A stretch of DNA of 64,000 nt, from NCBI RefSeq assembly GCF_051380875.1, contig NZ_JBNYXW010000016.1, positions 1 to 64,000 of the forward strand, in the 5' to 3' direction. Positions within the stretch are counted from its first letter, which is position 1; the number at the start of each line of letters is the position of its first letter. The position numbers and the translations under genes are program-made. This document shows positions 40,335-48,685 of the stretch, piece by piece. The stretch comes from Janthinobacterium sp051380875. GTDB taxonomy: Bacteria > Pseudomonadota > Gammaproteobacteria > Burkholderiales > Burkholderiaceae_D. The notes under the pieces were generated by a model, which was given only the letters and a program-made list of their open reading frames with translations, was not told where the DNA came from and did not search any database.

Positions 40335-40458
40335 GATGGTTCTCCTGTGAATTCGGACCTCGTGGCGCCGGCATGGTATGGGCCGGAGTAACTTCGTGAC
40401 GCCACGTCTTGGTGTTTCAGGCACGATCACAGGATAGGATTGCAACAAGGCAGGGTCT

Positions 40459-40472
40459 GTTCGGCAACGCAC
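40459..40472. promoter_or_regulatory. 14-mer palindrome site C (GTGCGTTGCCGAAC on minus)
   Basis: 125 bases upstream of the OsmB-like gene, in minus orientation. Flanks (CTATGTGCGT and CCGAAC) closely match site E at 42693. Confidence 0.6.
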
Positions 40473-40514
40473 ATAGGTGTGTAACAATTGTAAAAGCACA
40501 CTGTCCTGGCGTTT

Positions 40515-42557
40515 TCAACGTTTCTGGCGCACGCTTTTTCCCGGTGCCGGTGCCACCGGCTTGACACGCGCCTGGGCCAGCAATGCGGCGCATTCGCTAT
40601 CCTGGCCGGGGCCGGTACTGATCAACGGCAAGAGGGCCGCCACGGGCGCCACCACGGCCAGCGCCAGGGCGCCACCGGCGCGCAGGGCCAGCACGCCCTT
40701 GTCCACGCTCACGTCCGGCTTGCTGAAAGTGCCGTGCACATACAAGGGCGAGCGCAGCGAAAAGATGCGCAAGCCCTTGCTGTCCGGTTGCAAGGTCAGG
40801 TCCAGCCGTTCATTGGACAGGTTCACCATGCCGTCCACATGCAGGACGGCATCGTCCGTGTCGACGATGAACTGGCGCGTGCGCATCAAGCCCTTGTTGA
40901 CGGCGAAATCGGCAGCCATGCAGTTCAGCCTGACCTGCTTGTCGCCCACCAGCTTGGTCAGCACGACGCTGCCGATATTCAAGCCCATCTCTTCGAGCAG
41001 CAGCTTGCTGATGCTGCCGCGGTTGATCAGCGCGCGCACTTCGCCATTCGCGCTGCCCAGCAAGGTGGCCACGGAATTGCCGGTGGCCGACAGCGAGGCG
41101 TCGCCATTGATTTCGCCCGCGCTCGCCTGCAGCGCGGGCAGGCGGGGAAACAGTTGCTGGATGCGCAAATGGCGGGCGCTGGCCTTGAGTTCGGCGGCGA
41201 TGCCGTTGGCGATGATCCTGCCACTGCCGTCGAGCTTGATCTGCGAAGTGAACGTGCCGCCCGCCACGTTGAAATTGAGCGGCGTCAAGGACAGTACGCC
41301 GTCGGCCAGCAGCACATGCGTGTCGAGCTTGCTGATCGGCAAATCGGCGTCGCGCGTGATCCTGTCGGCCGTGTAGCGCACGTCCGCGTCGAGGCTGCTC
41401 CAGCGTTCCGTCTTGAAGGTTTCCACCGGCAATACTTTGCCGGCTGGCTGCGTCGATGGCACGCCACGCTCCTTCTTGCTGGCGCTGGAGTCGGCGCCCA
41501 CCAGCGGCCCCAGGTCGGACAGTTGCAGCAGGCGCGAGTGCACCTCGCCCCTCAGGCGGCGGCGCGGCGTGCTGCTTGACAAGGCCAGCTTGCCACGAAT
41601 GTCGCTCGAACCCACCTTGCCGCTGAACTGGTCGTACACCCACTCGCCGCCACGGGGCGCCAGCGTGCCCGTCAAATGGCCTTGCGTGCTGAAGTGCGGC
41701 GTTTCCGGCAGCAGCACGCCCGTCAGCCGATACAGGCGCGCCATGCTGGGACCCGACACCTTCAGGCGCACGTCGAGCGCGGCCAGCCTGGCAGGGCGCG
41801 TCAGGGTGCCTTCGATGGCCACGCTGGTGCCGCCCACGTGCATCTCGGCTTGCACGGGAAAGGGCGTGCCTTGCTGCTGCAGAGACAGCACGCCGCCGGC
41901 CTTGCCGCCGCCCTTGATACTTTCGCCACGGTAAGTGCCGGACAGCTTCCAGGCGATGCCATAGCGGGCATCGCCGGCGAGTGTATCGACATCGGCGCGC
42001 AGCGCCGTTTGCGTGACGGCATCGTCGAGCAGCACCGTGCCCTTGCTGAAGACCACGCTTTGTAGTTCGAGCCGCCAGGACGACGGCTGCTCCGGCTGCT
42101 GGAAGGTCCAGTTGTTCTTGCCATCCTTGCTGCGCAGCAAGCGCACCTGCGGCGTGTCGAAACGCAATCGCGGAATGATGATTTTCTTGTCCAGCAGGGC
42201 CAGCGGATTGAGCGAGAACGCCATCTGGCTGACGGTGGCCAGCTGCGCCGCCGGGCCGTCCGCGTCCATCATGGCGCTCGGGTTGCCCAGGCGCACGTCT
42301 TGCGCCTGCAAATGGGGCCACGGCAAGTAGTCGCGCCAGGTTTGATGTCCCGCAGCGGTGGCGCTCTGCTGCCACGTCAGCGACAGATTGCCCGCGATGG
42401 CGAAGGGCCGCCCCAGCGCTTCGCTGGCGCGCGCATTGAGCCACGGCTTGGCGCGGTTCCAGTCCATGTTCAGCAGGGTGACGGCGGCCGCGACGGGAAT
42501 GGCGACGACCACGGCGGCACTGGCGAGGGCGATTTTCTGGCGGCGGGACAATTGCAT
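40515..42557 (-). CDS. AsmA family protein
   Basis: 680 residues from ATG 42557 (ATG 42578 adds FKKKRS). One N-terminal membrane helix (KIALASAAVVVAIPVAAAVT), then a long periplasmic beta-rich region. The AsmA signature is near the start (NRAKPWLNARASEALGRPFA; GNLSLTW) and the C-terminal AsmA_2 region is seen in GSISKLLLEEMGLNIGSVVL, then CMAADFAVNKGLMRTRQFIV and DLTLQPDSKGLRIFSLRSPL. AsmA-type proteins form bridge-like grooves that move phospholipids between membranes or affect outer-membrane assembly. Basic C-terminal tail. A 14-mer palindrome (site D) lies 86 bases upstream. Confidence 0.9.
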   Translation of the reverse strand: MQLSRRQKIALASAAVVVAIPVAAAVTLLNMDWNRAKPWLNARASEALGRPFAIAGNLSLTWQQSATAAGHQTWRDYLPWPHLQAQDVRLGNPSAMMDADGPAAQLATVSQMAFSLNPLALLDKKIIIPRLRFDTPQVRLLRSKDGKNNWTFQQPEQPSSWRLELQSVVFSKGTVLLDDAVTQTALRADVDTLAGDARYGIAWKLSGTYRGESIKGGGKAGGVLSLQQQGTPFPVQAEMHVGGTSVAIEGTLTRPARLAALDVRLKVSGPSMARLYRLTGVLLPETPHFSTQGHLTGTLAPRGGEWVYDQFSGKVGSSDIRGKLALSSSTPRRRLRGEVHSRLLQLSDLGPLVGADSSASKKERGVPSTQPAGKVLPVETFKTERWSSLDADVRYTADRITRDADLPISKLDTHVLLADGVLSLTPLNFNVAGGTFTSQIKLDGSGRIIANGIAAELKASARHLRIQQLFPRLPALQASAGEINGDASLSATGNSVATLLGSANGEVRALINRGSISKLLLEEMGLNIGSVVLTKLVGDKQVRLNCMAADFAVNKGLMRTRQFIVDTDDAVLHVDGMVNLSNERLDLTLQPDSKGLRIFSLRSPLYVHGTFSKPDVSVDKGVLALRAGGALALAVVAPVAALLPLISTGPGQDSECAALLAQARVKPVAPAPGKSVRQKR

Positions 42558-42642
42558 GGAGCGCTTCTTTTTGAACAAGTAGTGACGATGCTACAGGAAT
42601 CGCTCAAAAGCCGGGGGCGTTTCAAGTTTTGTCGCCGGGCAC

Positions 42643-42656
42643 GTGCGCTGGCGCAC
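42643..42656. promoter_or_regulatory. 14-mer palindrome site D (GTGCGCTGGCGCAC)
   Basis: 86 bases upstream of the AsmA gene, in the divergent region shared with the DUF4398 gene. Same core as site H at 53346. Confidence 0.5.
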
Positions 42657-42692
42657 GCTACCGGGAACAGTCTTGTCGATTTCCTACCCTAT

Positions 42693-42706
42693 GTGCGTCA
42701 CCGAAC
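42693..42706. promoter_or_regulatory. 14-mer palindrome site E (GTGCGTCACCGAAC)
   Basis: 114 bases upstream of the DUF4398 lipoprotein gene. Core and flanks match sites B and C. Confidence 0.6.
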
Positions 42707-42819
42707 GGATACGCGGGGAGGGGGGGCTTATAACGTCATACAGCAAACGCCATTCCCGATTTCCAGTTGTGCCACGCAATGACTGCAACCACTACCGAAA
42801 ATTCTCCAGGAGAAGAAAA

Positions 42820-43218
42820 ATGACCAATTCCTTGAAAACCCCCTTGAGCGCACTGGCCGCCGGCATCACCGCCGTTCTCTTGGTGACGGGCTGTTCCAGC
42901 CTGAAAACGCCGGCCACGGCCGACGTCGCCGTCTCGCGCGCGGCCGTCGATAACGCCGCCAGCGCCGGCGCCGCCGACCTGGCGCCCGATGAAATGCGTT
43001 CGGCCCGCGAAAAAATGCGCATGGCCAACCAGGCCTTGAAAGAGCGCGACTACAAGACGGCGCGCGACCTGGCCGACCAGGCGCAAGCAGACGCGAAATT
43101 GGCGCAAAGTAAGGCCAACTCGGCCAAGGCCACCAGCGCCGCCGATGAAATCAACGAAAACATCCGCGTCATGCGCGAAGAACTCGACCGTGCCAACCAG
43201 CAAGCTCCCAAACAATAA
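42820..43218 (+). CDS. DUF4398 lipoprotein
   Basis: 132 residues from ATG 42820, AGGAG upstream. Lipobox VTGCSS (Cys about 25). The mature protein is alanine-rich and helical: VDNAASAGAADLAPDEMRSA, then REKMRMANQALKERDYKTAR and DLADQAQADAKLAQSKANSA, which is the DUF4398 helical hairpin. It ends in a further coiled coil. Likely a periplasmic spacer bound to the outer membrane. It is followed 28 bases later by a larger DUF4398-OmpA protein, so they form an operon. Confidence 0.85.
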   Translation: MTNSLKTPLSALAAGITAVLLVTGCSSLKTPATADVAVSRAAVDNAASAGAADLAPDEMRSAREKMRMANQALKERDYKTARDLADQAQADAKLAQSKANSAKATSAADEINENIRVMREELDRANQQAPKQ

Positions 43219-43246
43219 TTCCCAACAATAAGAACAGGACCCGATC

Positions 43247-44146
43247 ATGAAAAAAGCCACTTACACCACCATTCCCGGCCTGCTGGCCATGGCCGCCCTG
43301 GTTGCCGCCTGCAGCTCCGCGCCGACCACCACCAGCCTGCTCGACCAGACGCGCGGCGACTACATGGCGGCGCAATCGAACCCGCTGGTGTCGACCTACG
43401 CGCCACGCGAATGGCGCGAAGCGAGCGCCGCGCTGGACGCGGCGAACGCGGCCGCCACGCGCCAGGAGGATAGCGAGAAAGTCGACAAGCTGGCCTATCT
43501 GGCCAGGCAAAAAATAGCCACCGCGCAAGAAATTGCCAAGCAGAAGGCAGCCGAAGCCGATATCGCCAATGCCGGCAAGCAGCGCGATCAGCTGCGCCTC
43601 GATGCGCGCACGCAGCAGGCTGACCAAGCCACGGCACGGGCCCAGTCGGCCCAGGCCGATGCGGAAGCGGCCAAGGCGCAGGCGCAAACGGCGGAAGCCT
43701 CGGCACGCGATGCGCAGGCGCGCGCCGCCGCGCTGGAAGTGCAGCTGGCCGATCTGGCCGCCAAGAAAACCGAGCGTGGCATGGTCATTACCCTGGGCGA
43801 CGTGCTGTTTGGCACGGACAAGGCGAACTTGACGGCCGATGGCGCGAATACGGCGCGCAAGCTGGCCGATGTGCTGAAAAACAACCCGCAGCGCACCGTA
43901 CTGATCGAAGGCTTCACGGATAGCACGGGCGGTTCAGCGCACAACCTGGAACTGTCGCAACGCCGCGCCGAAGCCGTGCGCAATGCGCTGCTGGACCAAG
44001 GCATCAGCCGCGACCGCATCGCCACGAAGGGCTATGGCGCCGCGTATCCGGCTGCTGGCAATGACAGCGCGGCAAATCGCCAGTTGAATCGCCGGGTGGA
44101 AATTGTGCTGTCGGAAGACAACACGGCCATTCCCGCCCGCCGCTAA
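43247..44146 (+). CDS. DUF4398-OmpA fusion lipoprotein
   Basis: 299 residues. Lipobox LVAACSS (Cys about 22). Residues 30-100 repeat the DUF4398 helix type of the preceding gene (NPLVSTYAPREWREASAALD). A long alanine coiled coil follows (DQATARAQSAQADAEAAKAQ). Residues about 180-290 are an OmpA peptidoglycan-binding domain: ITLGDVLFGTDKANLTADGA, VLIEGFTDSTGGSAHNLELS, RDRIATKGYGAAYPAAGNDS and NRRVEIVL. It would span outer membrane to wall. The stop is immediately followed by a 157-base palindromic element. Confidence 0.9.
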   Translation: MKKATYTTIPGLLAMAALVAACSSAPTTTSLLDQTRGDYMAAQSNPLVSTYAPREWREASAALDAANAAATRQEDSEKVDKLAYLARQKIATAQEIAKQKAAEADIANAGKQRDQLRLDARTQQADQATARAQSAQADAEAAKAQAQTAEASARDAQARAAALEVQLADLAAKKTERGMVITLGDVLFGTDKANLTADGANTARKLADVLKNNPQRTVLIEGFTDSTGGSAHNLELSQRRAEAVRNALLDQGISRDRIATKGYGAAYPAAGNDSAANRQLNRRVEIVLSEDNTAIPARR

Positions 44147-44303
44147 GGGGCCGTGAATAAATAAGTGTTACGTTTGGGTGGCTCTGGCGGGATGCGATGC
44201 AAGGCGCGAGAAGGAGTCATAGCGAGCTATGGCGACGACGAGCAACGCCGCAGCGCGCCGGCCCGAGACGATCCAAATGTGACAGTAATTCCTGAACGGC
44301 CCC
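44147..44303. repeat. 157-base full-length imperfect palindrome (MITE/REP-like element)
   Basis: GGGGCCGT (44147-44154) pairs with ACGGCCCC (44296-44303). Pairing continues inward through most of the element (ACGTTTGGG against CCAAATGT, and GC-rich arms) to an exact centre CATAGC-GA-GCTATG at 44218-44231. The midpoint of the ends equals the centre of the inner palindrome. No coding content. It could form a very long hairpin and end transcription of the OmpA operon; its shape is that of a dispersed repeat or non-autonomous element. Confidence 0.75.
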
Positions 44304-44402
44304 TAGCGTTGGGAAAAACGCCATCAGGCGTTGTAGTAGTCAAGGCAGCACCGGTCGTAGCTTGGCCGGTGGATACCCATGCAAGACTTGAAAGGAAGCA
44401 TC

Positions 44403-44939
44403 ATGACCGAAACATCTGTTGAGATTCCAGCTGGCATCGATACGGCCGCCATCCGCGCCGCCGCCAAAAACCTCGATGACGGCGCCGTGACGGTTGGCTA
44501 CCAGGGCAATCGGCAAGAATTGATTAGCCTGTTGAATGGGGCGCTGGCCACGGAACTGGTGTGTATCGCCCGTTACAAACGCCATTACTACACCGTGACC
44601 GGGCGCGACAATGGCACCATCAAGGCCGAGTTTCTTGAGCATGCGCAGCAGGAACAGGAGCATGCCGACTGGCTGGCCGAACGCATCGTGCAATTGAATG
44701 GCAAACCAGATTTTAATCCTGCAACATTGCTTGCGCGTAGCCATGCCGAGTATGATGACTCCGAGGACGTGCAAAGCATGGTGCGTGCCAACCTGATCGC
44801 CGAGCGCGTGGCGATCGAGTCTTATCGCCAGATGATCGTCAAAGTGGGCGACAGTGACCCGACAACACGCCATTTATTGATCAAGATCATGGCCGTCGAG
44901 GAAGAGCACGCCGATGATATGCGCGATCTAATGGAATAG
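44403..44939 (+). CDS. Ferritin-like/bacterioferritin-type protein
   Basis: 178 residues from ATG 44403 (GGAAG upstream). Four-helix bundle with di-iron ligands: LNGALATELVCIARYKRHYY, FLEHAQQEQEHADWLAERIV, NLIAERVAIESYRQMI and AVEEEHADDMRDLME, i.e. E, ExxH, E, ExxH. No haem-binding methionine is obvious. The first 40 residues (EIPAGIDTAAIRAAAKNLDD) are an extra arm. It would oxidise or store iron, or protect DNA under stress. Next to YqjD-type genes, in line with a general stress role. Confidence 0.85.
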   Translation: MTETSVEIPAGIDTAAIRAAAKNLDDGAVTVGYQGNRQELISLLNGALATELVCIARYKRHYYTVTGRDNGTIKAEFLEHAQQEQEHADWLAERIVQLNGKPDFNPATLLARSHAEYDDSEDVQSMVRANLIAERVAIESYRQMIVKVGDSDPTTRHLLIKIMAVEEEHADDMRDLME

Positions 44940-44997
44940 TGTTTTTGAATAAAGTAGGTATAGTAACTACATTCATCCACAGCTAAGGAGCTACACC

Positions 44998-45300
44998 ATG
45001 TTGGAAAATAATATCACCACCGTCAATAACGATGTCAAAACCTTGGTCAAGGATGCACAGGCACTGTTCAGCGCCGCTGCCGCGCTGACGGGCGAAAAAG
45101 CCGATGAAGTGCGCGTCAAGGGCATGAAGACCCTGGACGCCGCGCTGGCCAAGGCGCATGAAGCGCAAGCCTCGGCCATCGTTGCCACCAAGCAGATCGC
45201 CTCCCAGGCGGACGGTTATGTCAAGGAAAACCCATGGCGCACGGTGGCTGTTGCCGCTGGCGTCGGCGTGCTGGTCGGCTTCATCCTGGGCCGCAAGTAA
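44998..45300 (+). CDS. YqjD/ElaB-type inner-membrane protein
   Basis: 100 residues. A helical cytoplasmic part (VNNDVKTLVKDAQALFSAAA; GMKTLDAALAKAHEAQASAI), then a conserved GYVKENPWRTVAVAAGVGVL followed by VGFILGRK, the C-terminal membrane anchor of the DUF883 family. In E. coli such proteins bind ribosomes at the membrane in stationary phase; here that is inference. First gene of a YqjD-YqjE-YqjK-like operon. Confidence 0.9.
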   Translation: MLENNITTVNNDVKTLVKDAQALFSAAAALTGEKADEVRVKGMKTLDAALAKAHEAQASAIVATKQIASQADGYVKENPWRTVAVAAGVGVLVGFILGRK

Positions 45301-45316
45301 TCCACACAGGAGCGAT

Positions 45317-45703
45317 ATGGACAAGTCTGCTTCGTCTCACCAGGGGCCGGGACTGATCGGTTCGGTCGCCGGCCTGGCCAGGAATGCCGTCGGACTGATG
45401 CTGTCGCGGCTGGAACTGGCCACTATCGAACTGTCGGAAGTGCGCAATCACGTGCTGCAACTGATTGTCATTTTCGCGCTCGCGACCGTTGCAGGCTTGT
45501 TTGCCATCGCTTACGGCAGCGTGCTGATCGTTTTCCTGGCCTGGGATAGCCTGGGCTGGAAGATCCTGGCGATCATGACGGTCGTGTTCGTGCTGCTGGC
45601 CATCGGCCTGGTTATGTATGCGCGGGCGATGCTGCGTCAAGGAAAGCTCTCCATGCCAGCCACCATGGCTGAATTGAAAGCCGACCGCGACATGTTGATG
45701 TAG
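45317..45703 (+). CDS. YqjE/phage-holin-like family membrane protein
   Basis: 128 residues from ATG 45317, 16 bases after the YqjD stop with AGGAGCG upstream. Two membrane helices (VLQLIVIFALATVAGLFAIA and the following WKILAIMTVVFVLLAIGLVM). The DUF1469/Phage_holin_3_6 pattern is GLARNAVGLMLSRLELATIE followed by the helices. Despite the name these are chromosomal proteins coupled to YqjD. Role unknown. Confidence 0.85.
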   Translation: MDKSASSHQGPGLIGSVAGLARNAVGLMLSRLELATIELSEVRNHVLQLIVIFALATVAGLFAIAYGSVLIVFLAWDSLGWKILAIMTVVFVLLAIGLVMYARAMLRQGKLSMPATMAELKADRDMLM

Positions 45704-45778
45704 CCGGCTGGCGGCGGCCGCGCGGACCTGTTCCGGCGTGGCCACCGCCGTGTCCGGACTGCCTTTCGAGGAGAATTC

Positions 45779-46117
45779 ATGTCGGAAACCGACAAACTGA
45801 CAGAGCAGGCGGCCCGCAAGCGCCTGCTCGTCGCCCAAGGCGAAATGTACCGCGTGGGCATCGTGCATGCGCGCGCCAACGTGGGCTATGCGCTGCGTCC
45901 CGACTCGCTGCTGCAAGGCGTGGTCGACACGGCGGTCGGCTTTGCCGGCCACCGCGTCGAGTCCCTGCTGGCGCCCGGCGGCATGCGTTTGCAAGGCGCC
46001 ATGCCTTACGTACTGACGGCGCTGTCCTTTATCGGACGCAGGAAACTGGTCAAGCCGGCCCTGGTCTTGGTGGCCGTGGCCGCCGCTGCCGCTGGCTGGC
46101 TGCGCCGCAAGCGCTGA
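45779..46117 (+). CDS. YqjK-like small protein
   Basis: 112 residues from ATG 45779, GAGGAG upstream. Starts ETDKLTEQAARKRLLVAQGE with a basic helix; then YRVGIVHARANVGYALRPDS and a C-terminal hydrophobic run PALVLVAVAAAAAGWLRRKR. Third in the operon after YqjD and YqjE, which matches the E. coli yqjDEK order, although sequence similarity to YqjK is weak. Likely a membrane-attached stress protein. Confidence 0.7.
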   Translation: MSETDKLTEQAARKRLLVAQGEMYRVGIVHARANVGYALRPDSLLQGVVDTAVGFAGHRVESLLAPGGMRLQGAMPYVLTALSFIGRRKLVKPALVLVAVAAAAAGWLRRKR

Positions 46118-46138
46118 ATGTACGCCCATGTGGACAGC

Positions 46139-46165
46139 AACGCCGTCATCGACGGCGTTTTTTTT
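46139..46165 (+). terminator. Terminator of the YqjDEK-like operon
   Basis: AACGCCGT (46139-46146), loop CATCG, ACGGCGTT (46152-46159), then a run of Ts to 46165. Confidence 0.9.
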
Positions 46166-46246
46166 GCCTGAACGCAACGTCCGGCACGCGTGGGCGCAAG
46201 CGCGGGCACAAGTGCGGGGCACAAGTGCGAGGCACAATCCCTTACA

Positions 46247-47446
46247 ATGAAACACGCCGCATTTCGCGCGGTGGACATTGGGGCTATCTTGGCGACAACT
46301 TCGAGTACACCGATCATTCCATTGAATCCTGCGCGCCTGCGCATCGTGCTGGTGCTGCAGGGCGGCGGCGCGCTGGGTGCTTACCAGGCCGGCGTCTACC
46401 AGACGCTGCATGAACACGGCCTGGCGCCCGACTGGGTGGTGGGCACGTCGATCGGCGCCATCAATGCGGCCATTCTGGCTGGCAACAAACAGGAAAACCG
46501 GCTGGTACGCTTGAAACAGTTCTGGCAGCGCGTGGCGCACCGCGACAGCATCGACATGAACCTGGTGTCCGACCAGCAACGCCGTTCGAACAGTTGGCTG
46601 GCCACGCTCGACACAGTCATGCGCGGCGTGCCCGGCTTCTTCAAGCCACGCAGCTTCAGCCTGTTTCCAGCTGGCATTGCCGTCAAGCCGGAAGAGGCCA
46701 GTTTCTACGATACGAGCGAGCTGGCCAGCACGCTCGACGAACTGGTCGATTTCGATTACCTGAACCAGCCCGGCGGCATGCGCCTCAGCGTCAACGCCTT
46801 GCGTGTGAAATGCGGCAGCCTGACCAGTTTTGACAGCCAGCAGCAGCGCCTGACGGCTGAGCACATCCGCGCCAGCGGCGCCTTGCCGCCCGGTTTTGCG
46901 GGCGTGCGCGTCGATGGCGATTTATACTGGGACGGCGGCCTGTATTCGAATACGCCGCTAGAAACCGTGCTCGACGACACGCCCCACGTCGATACGCTGG
47001 TCTTCATGGTGGACTTGTGGAGCGCGGAAGGGCCAGAGCCGACCACGCTCGATGAAGTGCAGACGCGGCAAAAGGACGTCACGTTCGCTTCGCGCTCGAA
47101 GCGCCATATCGAAGACTACGTCAATACGCATACCTTGCAGCATAAATTGCGCGAGCTGTACGCCAAGCTGCCCGACGACGCGCACAACCGCCAGCAGACC
47201 GAAGAGCTGGTGGCGCTCGGCTGCGGCAGCACCATGCACATCGTGCGCCTGCCGTATGCGGGGCGCGACTGGCATATGGCGGCCAAGGACATCAATTTTT
47301 CCCAGGGCTCCATCGAGTGGCGCTGGGAGCAGGGCTACCAAGATGCCTTGCGCGCGATCAAGGCGGCCGGCTGGCTGGCCTTTGTCACACAAGACACGCC
47401 GCTGGTGGTGCACGAACTGCCGCCCTACGAGCGCGACGCGGTCTGA
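46247..47446 (+). CDS. Patatin-like phospholipase with DUF3734 tail
   Basis: 399 residues from ATG 46247; an upstream in-frame ATG-like start at 46190 lies in repeated sequence and is less likely. Catalytic motifs: oxyanion loop LQGGGALGAYQAGV (about 36-49), nucleophile GTSIG (Ser68) and DGG (Asp229), giving a Ser-Asp dyad. The C-terminal part (ASRSKRHIEDYVNTHTLQHK) is the DUF3734 type. Expected to cut acyl chains from phospholipids in the cytoplasm or at the membrane. Not a secreted form: no signal peptide. Confidence 0.9.
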   Translation: MKHAAFRAVDIGAILATTSSTPIIPLNPARLRIVLVLQGGGALGAYQAGVYQTLHEHGLAPDWVVGTSIGAINAAILAGNKQENRLVRLKQFWQRVAHRDSIDMNLVSDQQRRSNSWLATLDTVMRGVPGFFKPRSFSLFPAGIAVKPEEASFYDTSELASTLDELVDFDYLNQPGGMRLSVNALRVKCGSLTSFDSQQQRLTAEHIRASGALPPGFAGVRVDGDLYWDGGLYSNTPLETVLDDTPHVDTLVFMVDLWSAEGPEPTTLDEVQTRQKDVTFASRSKRHIEDYVNTHTLQHKLRELYAKLPDDAHNRQQTEELVALGCGSTMHIVRLPYAGRDWHMAAKDINFSQGSIEWRWEQGYQDALRAIKAAGWLAFVTQDTPLVVHELPPYERDAV

Positions 47447-47455
47447 AAACGCCCC

Positions 47456-47761
47456 TTACTGCTGCGGATGCGCCGCTTCCCGCAGCTTTTCCGCGTTCGC
47501 CATGTCTTGCCGGTAAGTCTCTTGCGCGCCCCTCAGGCAGGCGCTGCGCGTGGCCGATGGTTCTTGCTGGCAGGACTTTTTTGCCTCGCCGAGGGCGGCG
47601 GCGATTTCCTTGCGCAGGGTGCGCAGCTGGGCTTGCGGCGTGCTGTCTTCCTGGTACCAGCGTTGCGGGTCGCCAGGCTGCGGCGTGGCCGTCTGGGCCA
47701 GACTCAGCGGCGCCAGGCTGCAGGCAAGCAGGGCGGCGAACGCGATCTTGTAGCTATACAT
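47456..47761 (-). CDS. Small secreted protein with C-x10-C motif
   Basis: 101 residues from ATG 47761 with AAGGAGG upstream. Signal peptide MYSYKIAFAALLACSLAPLS ending LAQ. The mature part is helical and has two cysteines spaced C-x10-C (SCQQEPSATRSACLRGAQET), followed by YRQDMANAEKLREAAH. The same spacing and context occur three times in the gene at 48775. Likely a periplasmic helical hairpin held by a disulfide. Function unknown. Confidence 0.7.
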   Translation of the reverse strand: MYSYKIAFAALLACSLAPLSLAQTATPQPGDPQRWYQEDSTPQAQLRTLRKEIAAALGEAKKSCQQEPSATRSACLRGAQETYRQDMANAEKLREAAHPQQ

Positions 47762-47781
47762 GATATTTCCTCCTTGAAATG

Positions 47782-47805
47782 AAAAAGGCGCCGTAGCGCC
47801 TTTTT
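47782..47805 (-). terminator. Terminator after DUF3309 gene
   Basis: AAAAAGGCGC, loop CGTA, GCGCCTTTTT (47782-47805), three bases after the DUF3309 stop on the minus strand. Confidence 0.9.
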
Positions 47806-47807
47806 CT

Positions 47808-47960
47808 TTATAACCTGCCCGTCAGTAACAGCAGGATCAGTATCACGACAATCAGGCCGGCAACCCCGCTGGGGCCATAGCCCCAGTTGCGGCTGTGCGG
47901 CCAGGTTGGCAGGACGCCGACCAGGACCAGGATCAAGATGATCAGAATGATGGTGCCCAT
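47808..47960 (-). CDS. DUF3309 50-residue membrane protein
   Basis: From ATG 47960 with AAGGAGAT upstream: MGTIILIILILVLVGVLPTW, PHSRNWGYGPSGVAGLIVVI and LILLLLTGRL. Two helices around the conserved WPHSRxWGYGPSG loop, the hallmark of DUF3309. Such tiny proteins are common in stress-responsive gene sets of alpha- and betaproteobacteria. Its strong terminator follows at once. Confidence 0.9.
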   Translation of the reverse strand: MGTIILIILILVLVGVLPTWPHSRNWGYGPSGVAGLIVVILILLLLTGRL

Positions 47961-47977
47961 GATATCTCCTTGTTGGC

Positions 47978-48031
47978 TTGCATATGTTGCATATGTTGCA
48001 TATGTTGCATGTGTTGTATATGTTGTATGTG
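47978..48031. repeat. Six tandem 9-base units, TTGCATATG type
   Basis: TTGCATATG three times (47978-48004), then TTGCATGTG, TTGTATATG and TTGTATGTG to 48031. It lies between the DUF3309 start and the stop of the next glycine-zipper gene (both minus strand), in the leader of DUF3309. Could change copy number by slippage. Confidence 0.8.
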
Positions 48032-48050
48032 TTGCGGGGCGGCCAGCCGA

Positions 48051-48497
48051 TTAATAACGGTAGACGCGGCCGTCGACGACGCGCACGCGGTTGCCTGGGC
48101 GCAAATCATTCACATTGTCCTGTACCACGGTGCGGTATTCGCCATTGTCCAGGCGCACGCTGATCTGGTAGGCCTGCCCCTGCTGCCTGCGTCCTTCCAC
48201 CTGGTTGCCGACCACGCCGCCAGCGACGGCGCCGGCCACTGTGGCTGCCGTGCGGCCGCCGCCCGAGCCGATGGTGTTGCCCAGCAGGGCACCGGCGATG
48301 CCACCGACCACGGCGCCCGTGCCGCTGGTTTGCCCGCCGCCCTGCACGATCTGGATGGTATCGATGGTGCCGTAGGTGGCGGACTCAGGCTGGTTGGCCG
48401 GATAGTATTGTGACTGGGACGGGCCGGTGTTGGCGCAACCGCTCAGAACGGCGGTGGCGGCGAGCATCAGTGCAGCCATGGTGGCATTGGTTTTCAT
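48051..48497 (-). CDS. Glycine-zipper 2TM lipoprotein (SlyB-like)
   Basis: 148 residues from ATG 48497. Lipobox AVLSGCAN (Cys about 21). Glycine zipper (GTGAVVGGIAGALLGNTIGS; VAGAVAGGVVGNQVEGRRQQ), then the beta domain YQISVRLDNGEYRTVVQDNV followed by LRPGNRVRVVDGRVYRY, close to the end of the protein at 38386. SlyB-type lipoproteins stabilise the outer membrane under stress in enterobacteria. A 14-mer palindrome (site F) is 62 bases upstream. Confidence 0.85.
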   Translation of the reverse strand: MKTNATMAALMLAATAVLSGCANTGPSQSQYYPANQPESATYGTIDTIQIVQGGGQTSGTGAVVGGIAGALLGNTIGSGGGRTAATVAGAVAGGVVGNQVEGRRQQGQAYQISVRLDNGEYRTVVQDNVNDLRPGNRVRVVDGRVYRY

Positions 48498-48558
48498 TTT
48501 ATTCTCCTGACATGGTGAAGGTGTGGTGCCATCTTAGCCACGCCCATGGCGTGGGTCT

Positions 48559-48572
48559 GTACGCTGCCGCAC
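48559..48572. promoter_or_regulatory. 14-mer palindrome site F (GTACGCTGCCGCAC)
   Basis: 62 bases upstream of the SlyB-like gene. Differs from site A by one core base. Confidence 0.6.
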
Positions 48573-48685
48573 GCACTTACAGGCGGCCAAAGCTGGTGCC
48601 AGTGCGGCCATCGCGGCGCCGGATGTCTGCATAAACGTTGTTATTTATCCCTATATGCCTGCTTGTTTCAAAAATAATGGCTTGT

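Noticed and set aside
44165..44422. 85-residue ORF across the palindromic element
   Set aside because: It lies inside a perfect-centred palindrome and overlaps the ferritin ribosome site; not protein-like.
45317..45703. Prophage holin
   Set aside because: The holin-like domain gene sits in a YqjD-YqjE operon with no phage genes around it.
47978..48031. CRISPR array
   Set aside because: Units are 9 bases with no spacers and no cas genes; simple tandem repeat.
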